A DNA stretch of 64,000 nucleotides from Eubacterium ruminantium (lineage in GTDB: Bacteria > Bacillota > Clostridia > Lachnospirales > Lachnospiraceae): NCBI GenBank assembly GCA_900108205.1, contig FNUU01000005.1, positions 179,997 through 243,996 of the forward strand, given 5' to 3'. A program made the position numbers and the translations under genes. This document shows positions 47,501 through 56,203 of the stretch, piece by piece; positions within the stretch are counted from its first letter, which is position 1, and each line of letters opens with the position of its first letter. The notes beneath the pieces were generated by a model. That model saw only the letters and a list, made by a program, of their open reading frames with translations, did no database searches and had not been told where the DNA came from.

Positions 47501-50500
47501 CACCGTTTGATGTGCTTTCGTTTTCAGCTCTGTCGACCGCACTTACTGTTATATGATGCTTTCCTTCACCCTTAACGGTGATGGTTGCTGTATAGATAGT
47601 GCCCTTCTTTGTAAATGTAACACCGCTTACAGCTTCTCCATTATCATAAACCGTAAATGGATCTGCTGCCATATCGATATCATTATCAAATATATTGATC
47701 TTAACACTTACCGACTCACTGTTATAAAACTCACCATAGGTAAAGCTTCTGTCAAAATGAGCACTCTTCTGAGAATATTCTCTCGAGAACTTGCTGATCT
47801 TAACGCTTGTTCCGCTTACCTTCTCGATCTCGATCTCAGGTGGAAGGCTGTCGATAACAAATGCTGTTTTCTTTGTAGTCTTCATGCCTGCAAGATCAGT
47901 TGCGGTAACAGTTACAAGATATACACCGTCTTCTGTAAATGTTCTGCTGGTCTCACCCTCTGAACCAAAGTTGATACCATATTCAGCTGTAGTCTGGTTG
48001 CTGAAATCTGTATATTCAACGTCCATAACCACATCTTTCGGATCATTATTATCATCAGAAAGCTTGTAGCTTATCTTTGCATTTCCGTTTGTTCTGAAAT
48101 AATCATCTTCATCAGCTGTTACTTCAGGGGCTGTTGCACCGTTAAGAAGGAGTCTGAGGTCAGGTTCCGTCTTATCTATAATGAATTCCACGCTGTCCTG
48201 AGCCTTACGTCCTGCCTTATCCTTTGCAACTGCCTTAAATACATACTTTCCTTCTTCAGAAAGTTTGATCGTCGCTGTATACTTTCCACCCGCAGCAACA
48301 CTGTCAAGGGATGGTTTAAATGTAAGATCAACCTTCTTGCCGTTCTTATCCGTAAGCACGCAGCTTTCAGGATAATACTCTGCAAGATTTACGGTAAGAG
48401 TAACATCTGAAGTAAAGTACTTAGATGTCTTTGGTGATTCACCCTTAAGGGATATGCTCACCTGCGGATCAGTCTTATCAATGATAAATACAACTTCATC
48501 TGTCTCCGCTGCATTTCCGGCCATATCTCTAGTAAGTATTGTTACGTAATATGTACCATCCTCTGTAAAGGTCTTTGTGCCGCCGTTCACAAGAGATTCA
48601 GCGTCTGTTACCAGGGTTTCCTTCGTAGTGCTTCCCGGTCTCATGATGCTGTATTTCAGTTCAACATCAGCTTCATCTACGTAGTCTGCTGACTCACCCT
48701 GAAGACATCCGACCTCAACATCATTGTCAAATACTATGTAGTCCTCTCCGGAATACTTCTCGTATCCTGCAGCCTCACTTCCGTTAAGAAGCGCCTTGGA
48801 TACTCTTGCTGTATTATCAATATAGAAAGTAAGTCTCTGGTTTGGACCCGGTGTGAACTCATTACCCGAATTATCTTTAGCACTCGTAATTGAGATTACA
48901 TTGTATCCCGCAAATCCATCTGCTGCACTGAATTCCTTTGTAATGGTATATCCTGTATCAGTCTTAACCCATTCCCATGGATCCTCAGGATTATTTGTCA
49001 GTTCCTTTGAACCATTCTTAACAACAATATTCTGAGGCTCGATATTGTCATCATCCACTGTAAATGTAAGCTTTACAGGTCCCTTTGAATATCTGTAGTA
49101 TTCATAATTCTTATCCGCATCATCAGGATCCACATACTCTGCTTTGGCTCTGTCGCCTGTGATAGTACCTGTACCCTTTGGAAGACCAAGGCCTTTATCC
49201 ACCTTGATAAATGTAACAGGCTTCTTGCTGTCTATGATTATTACAAGAGTTCGTAATTCATTTACGTTTGAATTACCCGCATAGTCCATAGCATAAACCT
49301 TGAGTATATATCTGCCGTCGGCAATGGTTGTGCCATCATATTCAGTACCGGCAATTTCACTGATATTTATGCTTCCTGAATTTCCTGCTATATCTTTTGT
49401 ACCAAGATTAACGCCATCCTTGGAAAGACCAAACCTTATGAAATGAACTCCGATATTATCAGAGGCCTTTGCCTCTACCGGAATATCACCGGTCTTATTT
49501 ACAGTCTTAACTGTATCAGCGATCACAACACCGTCAACCTTAAGGTAATCCTTTGTGATTTTTGTCTCGCCGCTCTTTTCATAACCGACAAACGGTTCTT
49601 CCTGGTCAACGTAGAACACTCCTGTAAGAGTCTTCGGATTTCCAACAAGGTCCTTAAAAGTGAAGGATACTGTCGTTCCTGCTATTGTTGCGGAAGGATC
49701 AACCTCATACAGATACTGTTTGGCATCTGAATCGGCCGAAATCTCGGTCATGCCTGTAACTGATGTAGGAGCCAGATTTTCGTCAAGCCCTGAATGAGTA
49801 TCCTTTGTATCATCTGCCAAGCCGCTTACAAGTACATATACATGCTTGTACCAGTCTCCGCTTTCCGATACTATATTATCTCCGGTGAAGTCTTCTGCAC
49901 TGTTGGCTGTAAGACTAGCATCAGGAGAAGTAAGGTCGACATAGTAAACCTTTGAATCCTGTTTACACTCGAAGCCGTTAATATTTGTTGTTTCTACCTT
50001 GAGACTGTAAATTTTCTCTTCAAGATTTACGGCATCTGTCAAATATACACGTGTATATACGCCATCCCTATAAGCACATTTCTCGTCGTCTCGGGTAAGT
50101 GTTACAGCATTTCCGTCTCTGTCAGTAGCAACCACATAAGCATCTTCAATCAGCACCTCTGATACTATCGTGATCTCGTACTGGAGCTGACCACCAGTCT
50201 GTGTATTATTATATTTAATATGGAGATTATCGGCATCAATGATTTTTTTTCTATCCGGTGTAAGAGCACTCGGTATTATCTCGATGCTAGCCCTTTCATT
50301 ATAGACACCAACACTGCCGGTCTTACTATTATCACCTGTACTTGTATTACCCGCCTTATCGGTCGCAGTTATAATATACTCTAATGATTTTCCCTCATAA
50401 TAACCTGCAAGTGATCCCTGCGAAACAGTAGCCTTATATACATCGCCATCAAGAACTGCGTCATAACTAAAGCCGTCTAAAATAACCTTTGCGCTTGCGA

Positions 50501-52319
50501 CTCCACTGCCTGCCTCAGTAATTGGGAAGCTGATTTCAAGAGCCTTCTGGCTTGTAAGTTTATTTGCAGTCAGATCAACTGCGCTTCCACCCTGTGAAAA
50601 TGTAACATCACCGATCACAGGTTCCGTGACATCATAGTAAACCTTAAAAGCGTCTGCTGAAGTATCTGCTTCTTCATTATAAGCATTCTTAGCCCATACA
50701 TAGAGGGTATGAAGTCCTTCTGTAAGTTCTCCTTCAGCTATAGCCTTTGATACATTTACTTCATTTGCTGCTTCAAATTCAAACAGTGATACCGCTTCGG
50801 TTCCTTCATATATTGCTGCATCTGTTATATTGTTTTCTGCCGATACAGTTGCCGAAACAGTCGGCAGTGTCTTAGTATAAAGAGGATCCGTTGCATATGT
50901 TGATGCATCAGTTCCATTTACCTTTACATCAGATATGGTAACAGCTGTATCAAGATAAGAAGCTGTAATGTTAAGCGTATTTTCGATAGAATCATCAGCA
51001 TTACTAAATGTCATAATGCCGGCATATGAAACATTTGCCTGTCCGTTATTCGTATCCTTATCTGCAGGAATCGTAAAGGTTGCTTCCGTATCAGCTGTAA
51101 CATCATTATCTCCGCCATAATGTACGATTGCATCCTCATCAAACTTGACTGTGATATCAATCTTATCTGCAGGATTAACATCCTGAAGAACGATTGAAGG
51201 ATCCTTGAAGAGTGCCTCTGCCGCTGCTCTTGCCTCATCCTTTTTATTCTCCGCAAGCAGTGCTGCAGGATCATACTCTACAACCACATCACCGGCTTCT
51301 ACCTTTAAATAAGTAAGAAGACTGAAGTTTACCTTTTTCTTTACTCCTGAAACAGCATAAACCTTCGTGATTACTTCATCTACTTCTTCCTCAATTTCGG
51401 TAACATACTTTCTGAATACCCAGTATGTTCCATCCATGGTAACCTTATCACCTGCAGCTGCAGGATCAGAAAACCATTCAGCATTTTTAAATTTTGTACT
51501 TCCTTTTATTGCACTTTCAGTAAATGAATCAGAAGAAACATCAAATATTGTATACTCCAGCTCACCGTAATATACCTTACCGGCTTCGAAGTTTTCTGCG
51601 CTGTTTACCCATGTTGTATAATCTTCGTCATCAATTGTAAGAGTCTGTGCAGCCTGATCAACAACCACATCATCCTGATCAAATGACGATGCCGGACATT
51701 CATATTTCAGTGTAAGGAGATTAGCCGTTTTATCTTCGCCGAAGAGAGTTTCCACCTGAGTATTAAGTTCATCACTCGTGTTGTTTTCTTTATTAAAAGT
51801 ATACTGTTCTCTTGCACTAAGTACATTTTCCGGTTCATCCTTTGAAAGATCAGCCGTAACACTCCAACCATAAACATCTGTTATATATACTATAATATAA
51901 TCTTTACCTGCAGGAACCTCCTCAGGAGTATCTACATAAGTAAGAGCATCGCTGTCATCAAGGTAATAAAATCTGCCTACACTATGCATTCTTGACACCC
52001 TTGGAAGCTGAAACTCCACCTGGTCTGATAAAGTGTAAATAGTATATTCCTTCGCAGTTACCGCTTCACCATTTTCAAAAGCAGTTACCAGATTTCCGAT
52101 TACACCTTCTACTCCGCCGTCGCTAACATCGTCACTTTTTGCGTATCCAAAGTTGTCCCCCAGAAAATCCGATTCCGTATAGCTTGTATCCGCCTTGATT
52201 TCTCCGGCCTTAACATTTCTGTCACTGCTGTTAACCCGTATAACGGTTATCACCATAGCTATAGCCATGACGAACGCAATGATTCTTTTTAACTGTTTTT
52301 TATTCAGTATTTTTTTCAT
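44580..52319 (-). CDS. giant surface protein with about 17 Ig-like modules and a C-terminal membrane anchor
   Basis: A 2579-residue protein. A positively charged, hydrophobic N-terminus (about 1-30) acts as signal. A unique region of about 450 residues follows, then successive Ig-like beta modules of about 90-130 residues. I count seventeen junctions of the form hydrophobic-x-Asp-x-x-x-Pro (e.g. IIDKTDP, TIDTTDP, KVDTVAP), and most modules carry DKAGN or a variant. The C-terminus has one membrane helix (LWIILAAVAGVIVLGGAGFIILG) and KKKKNAA, so the protein is membrane-anchored rather than sortase-linked. Likely a long cell-surface fibre or adhesin. GGAGG lies seven bases before the ATG, 17 bases past the tail-protein gene, so it is the last member of the kinase/FHA transcript. 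Confidence 0.85.
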   Translation of the reverse strand: MKKILNKKQLKRIIAFVMAIAMVITVIRVNSSDRNVKAGEIKADTSYTESDFLGDNFGYAKSDDVSDGGVEGVIGNLVTAFENGEAVTAKEYTIYTLSDQVEFQLPRVSRMHSVGRFYYLDDSDALTYVDTPEEVPAGKDYIIVYITDVYGWSVTADLSKDEPENVLSAREQYTFNKENNTSDELNTQVETLFGEDKTANLLTLKYECPASSFDQDDVVVDQAAQTLTIDDEDYTTWVNSAENFEAGKVYYGELEYTIFDVSSDSFTESAIKGSTKFKNAEWFSDPAAAGDKVTMDGTYWVFRKYVTEIEEEVDEVITKVYAVSGVKKKVNFSLLTYLKVEAGDVVVEYDPAALLAENKKDEARAAAEALFKDPSIVLQDVNPADKIDITVKFDEDAIVHYGGDNDVTADTEATFTIPADKDTNNGQANVSYAGIMTFSNADDSIENTLNITASYLDTAVTISDVKVNGTDASTYATDPLYTKTLPTVSATVSAENNITDAAIYEGTEAVSLFEFEAANEVNVSKAIAEGELTEGLHTLYVWAKNAYNEEADTSADAFKVYYDVTEPVIGDVTFSQGGSAVDLTANKLTSQKALEISFPITEAGSGVASAKVILDGFSYDAVLDGDVYKATVSQGSLAGYYEGKSLEYIITATDKAGNTSTGDNSKTGSVGVYNERASIEIIPSALTPDRKKIIDADNLHIKYNNTQTGGQLQYEITIVSEVLIEDAYVVATDRDGNAVTLTRDDEKCAYRDGVYTRVYLTDAVNLEEKIYSLKVETTNINGFECKQDSKVYYVDLTSPDASLTANSAEDFTGDNIVSESGDWYKHVYVLVSGLADDTKDTHSGLDENLAPTSVTGMTEISADSDAKQYLYEVDPSATIAGTTVSFTFKDLVGNPKTLTGVFYVDQEEPFVGYEKSGETKITKDYLKVDGVVIADTVKTVNKTGDIPVEAKASDNIGVHFIRFGLSKDGVNLGTKDIAGNSGSINISEIAGTEYDGTTIADGRYILKVYAMDYAGNSNVNELRTLVIIIDSKKPVTFIKVDKGLGLPKGTGTITGDRAKAEYVDPDDADKNYEYYRYSKGPVKLTFTVDDDNIEPQNIVVKNGSKELTNNPEDPWEWVKTDTGYTITKEFSAADGFAGYNVISITSAKDNSGNEFTPGPNQRLTFYIDNTARVSKALLNGSEAAGYEKYSGEDYIVFDNDVEVGCLQGESADYVDEADVELKYSIMRPGSTTKETLVTDAESLVNGGTKTFTEDGTYYVTILTRDMAGNAAETDEVVFIIDKTDPQVSISLKGESPKTSKYFTSDVTLTVNLAEYYPESCVLTDKNGKKVDLTFKPSLDSVAAGGKYTATIKLSEEGKYVFKAVAKDKAGRKAQDSVEFIIDKTEPDLRLLLNGATAPEVTADEDDYFRTNGNAKISYKLSDDNNDPKDVVMDVEYTDFSNQTTAEYGINFGSEGETSRTFTEDGVYLVTVTATDLAGMKTTKKTAFVIDSLPPEIEIEKVSGTSVKISKFSREYSQKSAHFDRSFTYGEFYNSESVSVKINIFDNDIDMAADPFTVYDNGEAVSGVTFTKKGTIYTATITVKGEGKHHITVSAVDRAENESTSNGVEFTIDTTDPELKLTLNGETEFEKDLRLQDSAKIGYILTDANADLTDVKITYVYTPAGGSAQAKKTEELYNNATRTFPDSTKGEGDGRYEVFITAIDKAGNSVVTDTAGFVIDSTVPELDLKLLNSAPAKMDKYNRTYKPAVEGHFTTEKNGYTYGQYYKEAVKVKVTVFDYDPESFKVTDNGNEVSASFTDNGNGEYTAEIEVSGDGEHKIAANAVDKAGNSGNSSEISFIIDTKAPVLNPTLDSVPYTESNSYRSPDAVVGITVDDDNKDTDDLLRTYKIQMSDGSQTLEDSSYIQEITEVFKYNAFYTITYKAVDRAGNEASVTIGFTIDTNGPQSDIVITTAAPKKMDKFFNEYSNTSGHFNTSYKYGQYYANSVAMDITVFDYNVESIVVTDNGTPVTPSFTQIGGGEWVARGFERSSEGVHEIAVTVTDKAGHTSTKNVSFEIDTIAPELYATLNNTSDIKDRFLNVDASVSLSITEKNKDDDVTRIVKMTRPSASPEISSLTGALEGTDAYSTEADYEITYKAVDRAGNESSELLVSFRVDKTPPVLTITGIDKNATSAEDVTVTYGMVEAFYWDMVSAEIKIYKKVDGSAETLLKTVKFDANSANSTMSETFKEDGQYRFEFTAEDKTGNKADESFAFILDENAPIIVLSGVDKYLTDDDVTLDIKIDETFFTGNVVKIEGTVKTLEHPEGEPINFEDYSGLTRSSSADFQQIFTEDGIYDIKVTSKDIAGNETVQNVQFTIDKTNPLIKDIEELANEEEYKEYTDAVNANDPEARKLLPIFDGFDFDYDADDIVVDLTTVTYQLYLDDVLYDGLSKISDGFHELKVTAHDEVGNSSERSFYFKVDTVAPVIIITGVDNGNNLQKPTTVTVSLQLAEDTLEEVTLNGSVIAIDGNTATFEVNKKGEYELVCRAIDDAGNGAEQIVNFEYGKTNSILWIILAAVAGVIVLGGAGFIILGKKKKNAA

Positions 52320-52336
52320 TTTCTTACCTCCGTCCT

Positions 52337-53269
52337 TTAGCTATCCAGTTCTTCACTGGTATTAACAACAGTTACTGAGTAGAGAACCTTGATCATAGAT
52401 GAATAATCTGTATCGTCCTTCTCTGCCTTTGATCTTTCTTTTACAGGCCCTGCAGTCTTTACACCAAATGTATGTACATCCGGTCCACCCCTCAGTACTG
52501 AGGTGATATCCTCTCCGGCTTCGTCTCTGATAACTGAATCCAGAGCCTCTGAGCTGCTGTTACCCTGTCTGCGGTTTTCTTCAACTCCCGTTGAAGTTGC
52601 ACCGATAAGATCGAGTTCTTCCTCTTCTTCATCTTCAGAAAGAACTGATGTAATGCTTTCTGAATCCTGGCCTTCTGATATAGCTGACATATCCTCGTCC
52701 AGATCAGTATCATACATATCATCTCCGAGGATTGCTGTTTCATCCTCTCCGCCTTCTGTACGTACAGCAGCGCCTCCGGAATTTCCTCTTCTGAGAACGT
52801 CCGTTCCTTCGAGGTATCCGCCGACAGCCATCTCTTCCTCAGTAAGGATTTCTGTATTATCCTCCTCAGGATCTCCTGCCGCCGAACCATATTTGCTGTA
52901 TCCAAGAAGCTCTGTCTGTGTATCCGGATCAGCATTTCCGGCACCGACATTCGGTCTTGGTTTGTATTTTTTCTTTTTATCTTCCTTAAGTGAACCTGAA
53001 CCGCCGCTTGTAAGCGCCCCTGTTTCCTTTGTCTTCATTTCAGCTTCACGTACGGTGATCTTGCTTGTGGAATCATGGATAGCCTTATCCTTAGAAATGG
53101 ATTCGTATCCGGTCTTCCTTATCTCTTCAATCCTCTTTTTCTGGGTGCTTCCTGTCAGATTACCTATAACAGCCGGAATCTTAAGCACGAAGAAAAGCAC
53201 TATTGTAAGTATCAGGAATACGATCGCAACTCCTATTCCGCCATATAAAAGAGCTTTATAAAATGCCAT
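52337..53269 (-). CDS. single-pass membrane protein with acidic cytoplasmic tail bearing repeated Thr motifs
   Basis: A 310-residue protein: one N-terminal membrane helix (about 12-36), a basic stretch (QKKRIEEIRK), and a long acidic Ser/Thr/Glu/Asp-rich, probably disordered tail. The tail contains six similar motifs, usually after acidic residues: TELL (T119), TEIL (T139), TDVL (T156), TAIL (T178), TSVL (T207) and TSVL (T256). These look like substrates for a Ser/Thr kinase and pThr-x-x-[Ile/Leu] ligands for FHA domains, both encoded just upstream. The C-terminal about 25 residues (SMIKVLYSVTVVNTSEEL) are ordered-looking. I do not recognise the family. The start lies six bases after the kinase stop, so it is co-translated. 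Confidence 0.7.
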   Translation of the reverse strand: MAFYKALLYGGIGVAIVFLILTIVLFFVLKIPAVIGNLTGSTQKKRIEEIRKTGYESISKDKAIHDSTSKITVREAEMKTKETGALTSGGSGSLKEDKKKKYKPRPNVGAGNADPDTQTELLGYSKYGSAAGDPEEDNTEILTEEEMAVGGYLEGTDVLRRGNSGGAAVRTEGGEDETAILGDDMYDTDLDEDMSAISEGQDSESITSVLSEDEEEEELDLIGATSTGVEENRRQGNSSSEALDSVIRDEAGEDITSVLRGGPDVHTFGVKTAGPVKERSKAEKDDTDYSSMIKVLYSVTVVNTSEELDS

Positions 53270-53275
53270 TCTTCA

Positions 53276-55417
53276 TCACTCCCCTTCCTTGCCATCAAGT
53301 ATACTGACATTGATCTTAAGATTTGTCCACGATGTGCCTGCGAGGGTACTGATGTTCGGAACTCTCTTCTCTGCTTCGTCATAGAGCTCCTTGATCTTTC
53401 TCTTCTCCGCTTCACTGTAACTCTTTATATCACCGAAGTATGCAAAGAGTTCTGTAAGATGAGCCGCATAAACCTTTGCTATTGCAGTTGATTTTGTAGA
53501 AAGATTTGTCTCTCCCATCTTATAATAATTAAATGCATTATCATAATCGCCAATGCTTATATACATATTTGCAATGCTGCATATCTGTGACTGATATGCA
53601 GACTGTACATCCTTAATATTGCTGTTTGTACTGTCAGCCTTGAGATCGATAACCTTTCCCTCTTCATCGGTTCTGCTGGTAATAAGCTCCAGCATAGCAC
53701 GGCTTCTTGCGATTGCAAGATTATAGTAATCTGTAGAAGCATCATGGGAAATGTTATTCTCATCCTCGATAGCCTTTGTCTTTTCAGCTATCTTCTGATA
53801 AATGGATGCCGCATAGTTGGTCATATCATATTCATATTCAGCAGCAAAATCCGAATCACTCAGATCTTCCTCTGCCTGGCTCACAACAGTTGCGATCTTT
53901 GCAAGGCTCTCCTCATCGACATCACCGATGATCCTTGTAAAGCATTTCTGAATAAGGATATAATTTGTGAACTTCTGACTGTTGGTATTTGAAAGTCCCT
54001 TATTATAATTGTAGAAATCCATAAGATTTGCATACAGATCACGGGCATCGGTAATACCGGTATCTACAGCCTGGGAAACCTCACCGAGGTACTTCGCAGA
54101 TTTGCTGTAGCTGTCATATTCCTTATCATAATGTTCATCATCTTTTCCGTCTATCATACGGAAATACTGTGCAGCAGCACTGTAATTCTCCATAACAAAG
54201 TATCTGTAAGCTACCTGATAGATAACATCTGCATTAACCTTACGTGAAGGGTCCTTTATCTTTGCCTCGATGGCACTGAGTCCGCTGGCAAGATCAAGTT
54301 CAGGCTCACCCTCACCTGTATACTGGCTGTCAACCTTTACATACATATCCAGCATTCTGAGATATGCGTCCGAGCTGTCTACATCAAGGTTCATGGCATC
54401 CTTATAATAGTTGGATGCTTCCTTATAATTACCTGATTCATAAGCTTCATTTCCGCTGTTAACCAGTTCAACATAGTTCTCCATACGAAGTCTCTTTACA
54501 CCGGTATAACCAACGATTCCGGCAACGCCGCCAAGGATCGTAAGTGCAGCAGAGGTTATGAAAAGCACGAGCTTCTTCTTGTTTTTCTTTCTAAATGAAT
54601 CATCAAGCTCGGTATAATGATCAAGTGCATAAAGAAGCTCCGAGCAAGACTGATATCTGTCATTAGGGTCCGGCTGGGTACATTTTAAGATAATCTTTTC
54701 AAGACCTGTTGAAAGAGCCGGGTTCCACTGTCTTATCGGCTTCATTTCATAAGGCGGTTCACACGGATTCTTGCCTGTAACCATATGATACATAGTTGCA
54801 CCCAGATTGTAGATATCGGTTCTGGCGTCAGTCTTGTAAATACCACGACCCTGAGCATCACCGAACTGTTCCGGAGCAGCATATCCTCTGGTTCCAAGCG
54901 CAGTTGTATCTGCATTATTTTCAATTGTATATTCCTTCGCAGTACCGAAGTCGATAAGCTTAACTCCACCCTCCGGCTTCAGCATAACATTCGAAGGCTT
55001 CATATCTCTATAAATTATAGGCGGATTCATAGAATGCAGGTAATCCAAAGCAGAAGCAAGCTGCCTGCCCCACTCGATAACCTTCTCCTGTGGCTGGGCT
55101 CCCTTCTCCTTAAGTATCTCTGCTATATTTGTTCCTTCTATGAAATCCATAACAACATAGATAGTGCCTCTGCTGTTGATGATATCAACGATTCGCGGAA
55201 GAACAGGATGATCTACATCCTTAAGTATGTTAGCTTCTCGCTCAAGTCCTTTAAGGAGTGTATCACGGGTTTTTGTTCCGTCATTTTTCATCTCCTTAAC
55301 TGCCCACTGCTTATTCAGTCGGTTATCTCTCGCAAGATAAACTATAGACATTCCGCCTCGGCCTATCTCCTTAAGTATCTCATATTTACCGTCTAATACA
55401 GTTCCCTCTTTAGTCAT
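53276..55417 (-). CDS. membrane Ser/Thr protein kinase with extracytoplasmic TPR-like region
   Basis: A 713-residue eukaryotic-like (Hanks type) kinase. The kinase domain occupies about 12-270: glycine loop EIGRGGMSIVYLA, Lys in WAVKEMK, catalytic loop YRDMKPSNVML (HRD replaced by YRD, common in this group), DFGTAKE, and APEQF. A membrane helix (about 286-306) follows, then about 400 helical residues with TPR-like units (VNSGNEAYESGNYKEASNYYKDAMNLD; YRYFVMENYSAAAQYFRMID; MYISIGDYDNAFNYYKMGE) predicted outside. No PASTA repeats. It lies between the PP2C gene and the Thr-motif tail gene, and probably phosphorylates the tail and FHA partners. Confidence 0.9.
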   Translation of the reverse strand: MTKEGTVLDGKYEILKEIGRGGMSIVYLARDNRLNKQWAVKEMKNDGTKTRDTLLKGLEREANILKDVDHPVLPRIVDIINSRGTIYVVMDFIEGTNIAEILKEKGAQPQEKVIEWGRQLASALDYLHSMNPPIIYRDMKPSNVMLKPEGGVKLIDFGTAKEYTIENNADTTALGTRGYAAPEQFGDAQGRGIYKTDARTDIYNLGATMYHMVTGKNPCEPPYEMKPIRQWNPALSTGLEKIILKCTQPDPNDRYQSCSELLYALDHYTELDDSFRKKNKKKLVLFITSAALTILGGVAGIVGYTGVKRLRMENYVELVNSGNEAYESGNYKEASNYYKDAMNLDVDSSDAYLRMLDMYVKVDSQYTGEGEPELDLASGLSAIEAKIKDPSRKVNADVIYQVAYRYFVMENYSAAAQYFRMIDGKDDEHYDKEYDSYSKSAKYLGEVSQAVDTGITDARDLYANLMDFYNYNKGLSNTNSQKFTNYILIQKCFTRIIGDVDEESLAKIATVVSQAEEDLSDSDFAAEYEYDMTNYAASIYQKIAEKTKAIEDENNISHDASTDYYNLAIARSRAMLELITSRTDEEGKVIDLKADSTNSNIKDVQSAYQSQICSIANMYISIGDYDNAFNYYKMGETNLSTKSTAIAKVYAAHLTELFAYFGDIKSYSEAEKRKIKELYDEAEKRVPNISTLAGTSWTNLKINVSILDGKEGE

Positions 55418-55428
55418 CTTATAATCCC

Positions 55429-56202
55429 CTAAAATGTTTTAACTACGACAACCGAAATATTGTCGGTTTCCTTCCTGTTTTTGACGAGCTCGGTAAGATA
55501 AACGCATCCATACTGAAGTTCATCATTTGACGGAGTTGCCTCCGGTCCCAGTTTATCAATAATCTCATCATCACTTATCTGGTGTCTGAAACCATCCGAG
55601 CAAAGAAGATAAACCGCATTTTTCTTGACTTCCCCTTTTATAAAATCAGGCTGAACGACATTTGAAGCACCCACGCACTGCAGCAGCACGCTTCGTCTCG
55701 GGTCCACCTTTGCCTGCTCCTCAGTCATTCTTCCCATTGCAACCTCTCTTGCAACAAATGTCTGATCCTTTGTAAGCTTCTTAACATCTGCTGTAGTAAG
55801 CTCATAGACACGACTGTCGCCAACGTGAACGATGTAATAGTCACCCTTGTACATAAGCATCGCAGAAACCGTGGTTCCAAGCATCAGATTATTATCTGCG
55901 CCGTAATTACCAAGCTTCTGGTTCATCACCTGGATGATATTGTCCCAGTCATCATGAAGAGACTTCATGGTAAATGTATCCTTGCATGCCTGTTTCACAA
56001 ACTCTTCATCGAACCACTCGCAGAAAGCATAGATAACCTCCTTGCTCGCAAGTTCTCCCTTTGCAAGACCACCCATTCCATCGCAAATAATGGCAAATGC
56101 TGCTTTTCCGGTAGGCGTATCGACAATCCTTACCGCAAGTGAGTCCTGATTTGTACTTTTTCTGATCCCAATATCTGTGTTGTAACTTGCTGTAAATTCC
56201 AT
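55429..56202 (-). CDS. PP2C-family Ser/Thr protein phosphatase
   Basis: Metal-dependent phosphatase of 257 residues that would reverse the adjacent kinase. Motifs: STNQDSLAV, the metal Asp in CDGMGGLAKGE, VGDSRVYEL, and SDGFRHQISDDE with the final DNISVVVV. The ATG at 56202 has GGAGAG upstream and lies one base after the FHA gene stop. A start at 56247 would overlap the FHA gene by 44 bases and is rejected. Confidence 0.93.
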   Translation of the reverse strand: MEFTASYNTDIGIRKSTNQDSLAVRIVDTPTGKAAFAIICDGMGGLAKGELASKEVIYAFCEWFDEEFVKQACKDTFTMKSLHDDWDNIIQVMNQKLGNYGADNNLMLGTTVSAMLMYKGDYYIVHVGDSRVYELTTADVKKLTKDQTFVAREVAMGRMTEEQAKVDPRRSVLLQCVGASNVVQPDFIKGEVKKNAVYLLCSDGFRHQISDDEIIDKLGPEATPSNDELQYGCVYLTELVKNRKETDNISVVVVKTF

Positions 56203-56203
56203 C

